NCBI RefSeq assembly: GCF_958405655.1
Contig: NZ_CATYWO010000002.1
Coordinates: 124,001-188,000 of the forward strand
Direction of reading: 5' to 3'
Length of the DNA stretch: 64,000 nt
Source of the DNA: Ralstonia condita
GTDB lineage: Bacteria; Pseudomonadota; Gammaproteobacteria; Burkholderiales; Burkholderiaceae
The notes under the pieces were generated by a model. The model had not been told where the DNA came from and did not search any database. It saw nothing but the letters and a program-made list of their open reading frames with translations. This document shows, piece after piece, positions 60,237 to 64,000 of the stretch (positions are counted from its first letter, which is position 1; each line of letters opens with the position of its first letter). The translations under genes were made by a program, and so were the position numbers.

Positions 60237-62567
60237 ATGACGACCATCCACACCCTCGGCTACCCACGCATCGGCGCACAGCGCGAACTGAAATTCGCCC
60301 TCGAATCGTTCTGGAAGGGCGCCTCGTCCGAAGACGACCTGCGCGCCACCGGCAGCGCTTTGCGCGCGCGTCACTGGGCTGCCCAGCGCGATGCTGGCCT
60401 CGACTTCGTGACGGTGGGCGACTTCGCCTGGTACGACCAGGTGCAGCAGACCGCTGCGCTGCTCGGCGCCGTCCCGACGCGCTACGGCTTCGATCCGGCA
60501 CAGCTCACGCTGGCGCAGTCTTTCGTGCTCGCGCGCGGCAACGCCGACCACGCAGCCATGGAAATGACCAAGTGGTTCGACACCAACTACCACTACCTCG
60601 TGCCGGAACTGACGCCGGACCTGCTCGATCGGCAATGGGGCCCCGGCACCGAATGGCTGTTCGACGAGGTGCGTGAAGCGCAGGCGCTCGGCCATCGAGT
60701 GAAGGTGGTGCTGCTTGGGCCGATCACGTTCCTGCATCTGGCCAAGGCTCGCCATGGCCTCGCCGACAAGCTCGCCCTGCTGCCGCAGGTCCTTCAGGCT
60801 TACACGGCCGTGCTACAGCGCCTGGCCGCGCTGAAGGTGGAATGGGTACAGATTGACGAACCCGCGCTGGTGCTCGATCTGCCGCAAGCCTGGGTCGATG
60901 CATTTGGCCCCGCTCACCAGGCGCTGGCCGCAGCCAAGGGCCCGAAACGGCTGCTTGCGACGTACTTTGAAGCCGCTTCCCACCACGCTGCGCTGATCCA
61001 GTCCCTGCCGGTCGATGGCGTACACCTGGATCTCGTTCGCGCGCCGGATCAGGTCGCCGCCTTCGCGCCATGGTCTGCCGACAAGGTCCTCTCCGTTGGC
61101 GTAGTGGACGGCCGCAACATCTGGCGTACGGATCTGACCCGCGTGCTGGCGCACCTCACCCCGCTGGCACAAGCCCTGGGCGACCGCCTGTGGATCGCGC
61201 CGAGCTGCTCGCTGCTGCACGTGCCGGTAGACCTGTCGGCTGAAACGAAACTCGACGATGAACTCAAGGGCTGGCTGGCCTTTGCGCGCCAGAAGCTGGA
61301 CGAACTCGCCGTGATCAAGCGCGCGCTTGTGGAAGGGCCGGCCGCCGTGCAGGGCGAGCTCGATGACAACCGCATCGCGATCGCCTCGCGCACCCAATCA
61401 CGCCGGGTACACAACGCGGGCGTCAAGAAACGCGTTGCCGCCATCCGCGCAGCAGACGCCGTGCGCGCCGCACCGTATCCCGCCCGTGCCGACGCGCAGC
61501 AGGCGCGGCTGAACCTGCCGCTGCTGCCGACCACCACCATCGGCTCGTTCCCGCAAACACCCGAGATCCGCCGGGCGCGCGCACAGCACAAGCGCGGCGA
61601 CCTGCCGGCGCTGGACTACCTGCAGCGCATGCGCACCGAGATTGCCGACGTCGTACGCCGCCAGGAAGCGCTCGGCCTGGACATGCTCGTGCACGGCGAA
61701 GCCGAGCGCAACGACATGGTCGAATACTTCGGCGAGCTGCTGTGGGGTTACGCCTTCACGGCCAACGGCTGGGTGCAGAGCTATGGCTCGCGCTGCGTCA
61801 AGCCCCCGGTCATCTACGGCGATGTGTACCGCCCCGAAGCCATGACCGTCGAGTGGTCCAAGTATGCGCAAAGCCTGACCTCGAAGCCGATGAAGGGCAT
61901 GCTGACTGGTCCGGTCACGATGCTGCAGTGGTCGTTCGTGCGCGACGATCAGCCGCGCGAGCAGACCGCACTGCAGATTGCGCTGGCCCTGCGCGACGAG
62001 GTGTGCGACCTGGAGGCCGCGGGCATCGCCGCCATCCAGATCGATGAGCCGGCGTTCCGCGAGGGTCTGCCGCTGCGCGCATCCGATGTGCCGACTTACC
62101 TGGAATGGGCGGCACGTGCGTTCCGCGTGTCGGCGTCGGGCGTACGCAACGATACGCAGATCCACACGCACATGTGCTATTCGGAATTCAACGACATCCT
62201 GCCGGCCATCGCGTCGATGGATGCCGACGTGATCACCATCGAGACCTCGCGCTCGAACATGGAACTGCTCGATGCGTTTGCCGAGTTTGCGTATCCGAAC
62301 GAGATCGGTCCGGGCGTATATGATATTCACTCGCCGCGCGTGCCGCGCGTGGATGAAAGGGAATCCCTGCTCGACAAGGCGGCACAGGTCGTGCCGGTGC
62401 AGCGCCTGTGGGTGAATCCGGATTGCGGCCTGAAGACGCGTGGCTGGCCGGAGGTGGAGGCTGCGCTGCAAGGCATGGTCGAAGCCACGCACCGTCTTCG
62501 CGCGAAGCATGCCAACGCAAAGCGTGCAGGCAGCAAGGCGGCGCACGCCGAGGGCGAGATGGCCTGA
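60237..62567 (+). CDS. metE: Cobalamin-independent methionine synthase
   Basis: A 776-residue enzyme, the usual length for MetE. The N-terminal TLGYPRIGAQRELKFALE and the duplicate-barrel pattern are typical. The C-terminal catalytic half begins at TTTIGSFPQTPEIRRAR. Zinc ligands lie in HTHMCYSEF (His and Cys), the Glu of VITIETSRS and the Cys in NPDCGLKTR. It transfers the methyl group from 5-methyl-tetrahydropteroyl-tri-glutamate to homocysteine. The start at 60237 is well placed after an A-rich leader. It is controlled by the divergent metR gene. Confidence 0.95.
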   Translation: MTTIHTLGYPRIGAQRELKFALESFWKGASSEDDLRATGSALRARHWAAQRDAGLDFVTVGDFAWYDQVQQTAALLGAVPTRYGFDPAQLTLAQSFVLARGNADHAAMEMTKWFDTNYHYLVPELTPDLLDRQWGPGTEWLFDEVREAQALGHRVKVVLLGPITFLHLAKARHGLADKLALLPQVLQAYTAVLQRLAALKVEWVQIDEPALVLDLPQAWVDAFGPAHQALAAAKGPKRLLATYFEAASHHAALIQSLPVDGVHLDLVRAPDQVAAFAPWSADKVLSVGVVDGRNIWRTDLTRVLAHLTPLAQALGDRLWIAPSCSLLHVPVDLSAETKLDDELKGWLAFARQKLDELAVIKRALVEGPAAVQGELDDNRIAIASRTQSRRVHNAGVKKRVAAIRAADAVRAAPYPARADAQQARLNLPLLPTTTIGSFPQTPEIRRARAQHKRGDLPALDYLQRMRTEIADVVRRQEALGLDMLVHGEAERNDMVEYFGELLWGYAFTANGWVQSYGSRCVKPPVIYGDVYRPEAMTVEWSKYAQSLTSKPMKGMLTGPVTMLQWSFVRDDQPREQTALQIALALRDEVCDLEAAGIAAIQIDEPAFREGLPLRASDVPTYLEWAARAFRVSASGVRNDTQIHTHMCYSEFNDILPAIASMDADVITIETSRSNMELLDAFAEFAYPNEIGPGVYDIHSPRVPRVDERESLLDKAAQVVPVQRLWVNPDCGLKTRGWPEVEAALQGMVEATHRLRAKHANAKRAGSKAAHAEGEMA

Positions 62568-62583
62568 ACCACAGACGCACGCA

Positions 62584-62618
62584 AGACAAAACGCCAACCG
62601 GCCTGCGTCGGTTGGCGT
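62584..62618 (-). terminator. Intrinsic terminator on the minus strand
   Basis: A 10-bp stem ACGCCAACCG (62591-62600) and CGGTTGGCGT (62609-62618) with an 8-base loop. On the minus strand the stem is followed by TTTTGTCTTG, so it should end the RND transcript arriving from the right. It also lies just after metE, where it lacks a plus-strand T-tract. Confidence 0.65.
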
Positions 62619-62683
62619 CGCGCATGGGGTGGTTCAGGCCGTGGTGTCGGGCCGGCCACGGCGCGACTTGGAGGCCACCTGTG

Positions 62684-64000
62684 CTACGCCTGTCCCGCGC
62701 CCTGCTCTGCTTCAGGTTGCACCTTGACCTCGTGGCGGCGGGCGCCGCGTACCTTGCGCAGGGTCCATTCCTTGAGGTCGTCCACCTTCTCGAATACCAC
62801 CGGCACCACCAGCAGGCTCAGCAACGTCGACGTCAGCAGCCCGCCGATCACGGCCACGGCCATGGGCGCACGGAAGCCCGCGTCGCCCTCCAGGCCGAGT
62901 GCCATCGGCACCATGCCGGCCGTCATCGCCACAGTCGTCATGACGATCGGGCGCGCACGCTTGTGGCACGCATCGATGATGGCCTCCGTGCGCGACATGC
63001 CCAGATCACGCCGCGCCACGATGGCGTATTCAACCAGCAGGATCGAGTTCTTGGTGACGATGCCCATCAGCATGAGCAGGCCGATCAGCGCCGGCAGCGA
63101 CAGACTGAAGCCGAACAGCGCCAGCAGGCCAAAGGCCCCACCCACCGAGAGCGGTAAGGCCGCCAGAATCGTCACCGGCTGCGTGAAGTCATGGAACAGC
63201 AACACCAGCACCGCGTACACGCACAGCACACCTGCGAGCATGGCGAGGAAGAAACTGCTGAACAGCTCCTGCATGCCCTCGACATCCCCGGAGGCAATGC
63301 GGCGCACACCCGGCGGCAGGTTCTTGATGGCCGGCAGGGCCTCCACCGCCATGTTGGTGTCGCCGAGCGCGCGTCCCTCCAGCCCCACGCTGATGGTGAC
63401 GTTGCGGCTGCGGTCATAGCGATCGATCTGGGCTGGGCCGCTGCCGAGCGTGATATCGGCGATGTTTTCGAGCGGCACTGCGCCATTGCGGCCGGGCACC
63501 CGCAACTGGCGGATCGTATCGATCTGGTGGCGCGCCTTCGGGTCCAGCTCGACGCGGATGTACACCTGCCGCTCTGGCAGGTTCAGCTTGGGCAGGTTGA
63601 CGTCGTAGTCGCCGGCGGTGGCCACGCGCACCGCCTGCCCGATGGCGGCAGCCGTCACGCCTTGCTGGGCAGCCCGCGCAAAATCCGGGCGGATCACGAT
63701 CTCTGGTCGAAGCAGACTGGCCGACGAGGTGATCGCACCCAGCCCCGGCACCGTACGCAGGTCACGCATCACGTCGCGGGAAGCCTGCTGCAACGTTGCC
63801 GGATCATCGCCGGCGAGCACCACCTGCAATTGCTCGCCCGAACCGACAGCGCCGAACGAAATGCGCACACCGGGCACGCCCTCCAGCATCTCGCGCAACT
63901 GGCGCTGCACCTCTTGCTGCCGGATACGCCGCTCGTGGCGGTCCGTGAGCGAGATGGTGAGCGTGCCGGTGCGTACCTCACCGCCGCTGGAGCCCGGTAC
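62684..64000 (-). CDS. RND efflux transporter, C-terminal part (N-terminus outside window)
   Basis: The frame is open from the right edge to the TAG at 62684, giving 438 residues of the C-terminal half of a hydrophobe/amphiphile or heavy-metal RND pump; the N-terminal half and start lie outside the window. Visible parts are the porter subdomains (LREMLEGVPGVRISFGAVGSG, IRPDFARAAQQGVTAAAIG, RVELDPKARHQIDTIRQLRV), then helices including TQPVTILAALPLSVGGAFGLLALFGFSL and GIVTKNSILLVEYAIVARRDLG, and the final ANI-like TM pair with VPMALGLEGDAGFRAPMAVAVIGGL. It exports substrates using the proton gradient with a periplasmic adaptor and outer-membrane channel. The substrate is unknown. Confidence 0.9.
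   Translation of the reverse strand, partial: VPGSSGGEVRTGTLTISLTDRHERRIRQQEVQRQLREMLEGVPGVRISFGAVGSGEQLQVVLAGDDPATLQQASRDVMRDLRTVPGLGAITSSASLLRPEIVIRPDFARAAQQGVTAAAIGQAVRVATAGDYDVNLPKLNLPERQVYIRVELDPKARHQIDTIRQLRVPGRNGAVPLENIADITLGSGPAQIDRYDRSRNVTISVGLEGRALGDTNMAVEALPAIKNLPPGVRRIASGDVEGMQELFSSFFLAMLAGVLCVYAVLVLLFHDFTQPVTILAALPLSVGGAFGLLALFGFSLSLPALIGLLMLMGIVTKNSILLVEYAIVARRDLGMSRTEAIIDACHKRARPIVMTTVAMTAGMVPMALGLEGDAGFRAPMAVAVIGGLLTSTLLSLLVVPVVFEKVDDLKEWTLRKVRGARRHEVKVQPEAEQGAGQA

Noticed and set aside
1..64000. Search for tRNA or rRNA genes, CRISPR arrays, transposases, integrases and attachment sites
   Set aside because: None was seen by eye; a dedicated scan (tRNAscan, CRISPR finder, ISfinder) would be needed to exclude small or degenerate ones.

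Overview
The window is a GC-rich, gene-dense stretch of a beta-proteobacterial genome, most likely Ralstonia or the close Ralstonia/Cupriavidus group. The evidence is the codon bias, Burkholderiales-type porin, fused LivM-LivG permease/ATPase, BigR-linked sulfur genes, and an intergenic hairpin repeat of a kind I recall from Burkholderiales. No rRNA, tRNA, CRISPR array, transposase, integrase or phage gene was seen. It reads as chromosomal metabolic and accessory DNA, possibly from a second replicon. Gene names come from recognising protein motifs by eye, and no database search was run.

Layout. 1-3902: PepSY/DUF2271/PepSY membrane and periplasmic genes divergent from an OmpR-type two-component system. 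3969-8232: a tripartite ABC exporter (adaptor, FtsX-like permease, ATPase). 8344-14395: a reactive-sulfur island with a rhodanese preceded by a perfect FNR-type box, an ETHE1-like metallo-hydrolase divergent from a BigR-like regulator, two YeeE/YedE transporters, a TauE/SafE exporter, a TsdA-like dihaem cytochrome and a DUF2892 protein. 14510-17070: a PfkB kinase, a DUF4337 protein and a DUF985 cupin gene interrupted by an in-frame TAG.

17497-31576 (all minus strand): a compact catabolic gene set of about 15 genes. It has a small leading protein, Rieske oxygenase, two SDRs, cupin, alpha/beta hydrolase, IclR regulator, ThDP enzyme, aspartate-dehydrogenase-like protein, aldehyde dehydrogenase, a 26-codon coupled ORF, MFS transporter, two-domain extradiol-type dioxygenase, PDR/VanB-type reductase and porin. 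Matching 16-bp sites precede the first gene and the porin, suggesting a regulon of the internal IclR protein. The substrate cannot be read from the sequence. This is the best candidate for an undescribed system.

31759-39793: regulators (TetR with a duplicated 14-bp operator, AraC, LysR), small enzymes, acetyltransferases, a class IV aminotransferase, and a likely orphan structured RNA ending in an intrinsic terminator (about 34183-34370). 39797-53019: a branched-chain/aromatic-acid type ABC importer (LivF, fused LivM-LivG, LivH) with an IclR regulator, divergent from an atypical metallo-hydrolase, a flavin hydroxylase and a DUF2783 protein. An aldo/keto reductase, a LysR regulator and the homogentisate genes hmgA and fahA follow. 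53059-64000: a PaiB-like protein, a nitrate/sulfonate-type ABC importer whose promoter carries a second perfect FNR-type box, an acyl-CoA dehydrogenase with a divergent LysR gene, the metR/metE pair with a MetR box, and the C-terminal part of an RND efflux pump cut by the window edge.
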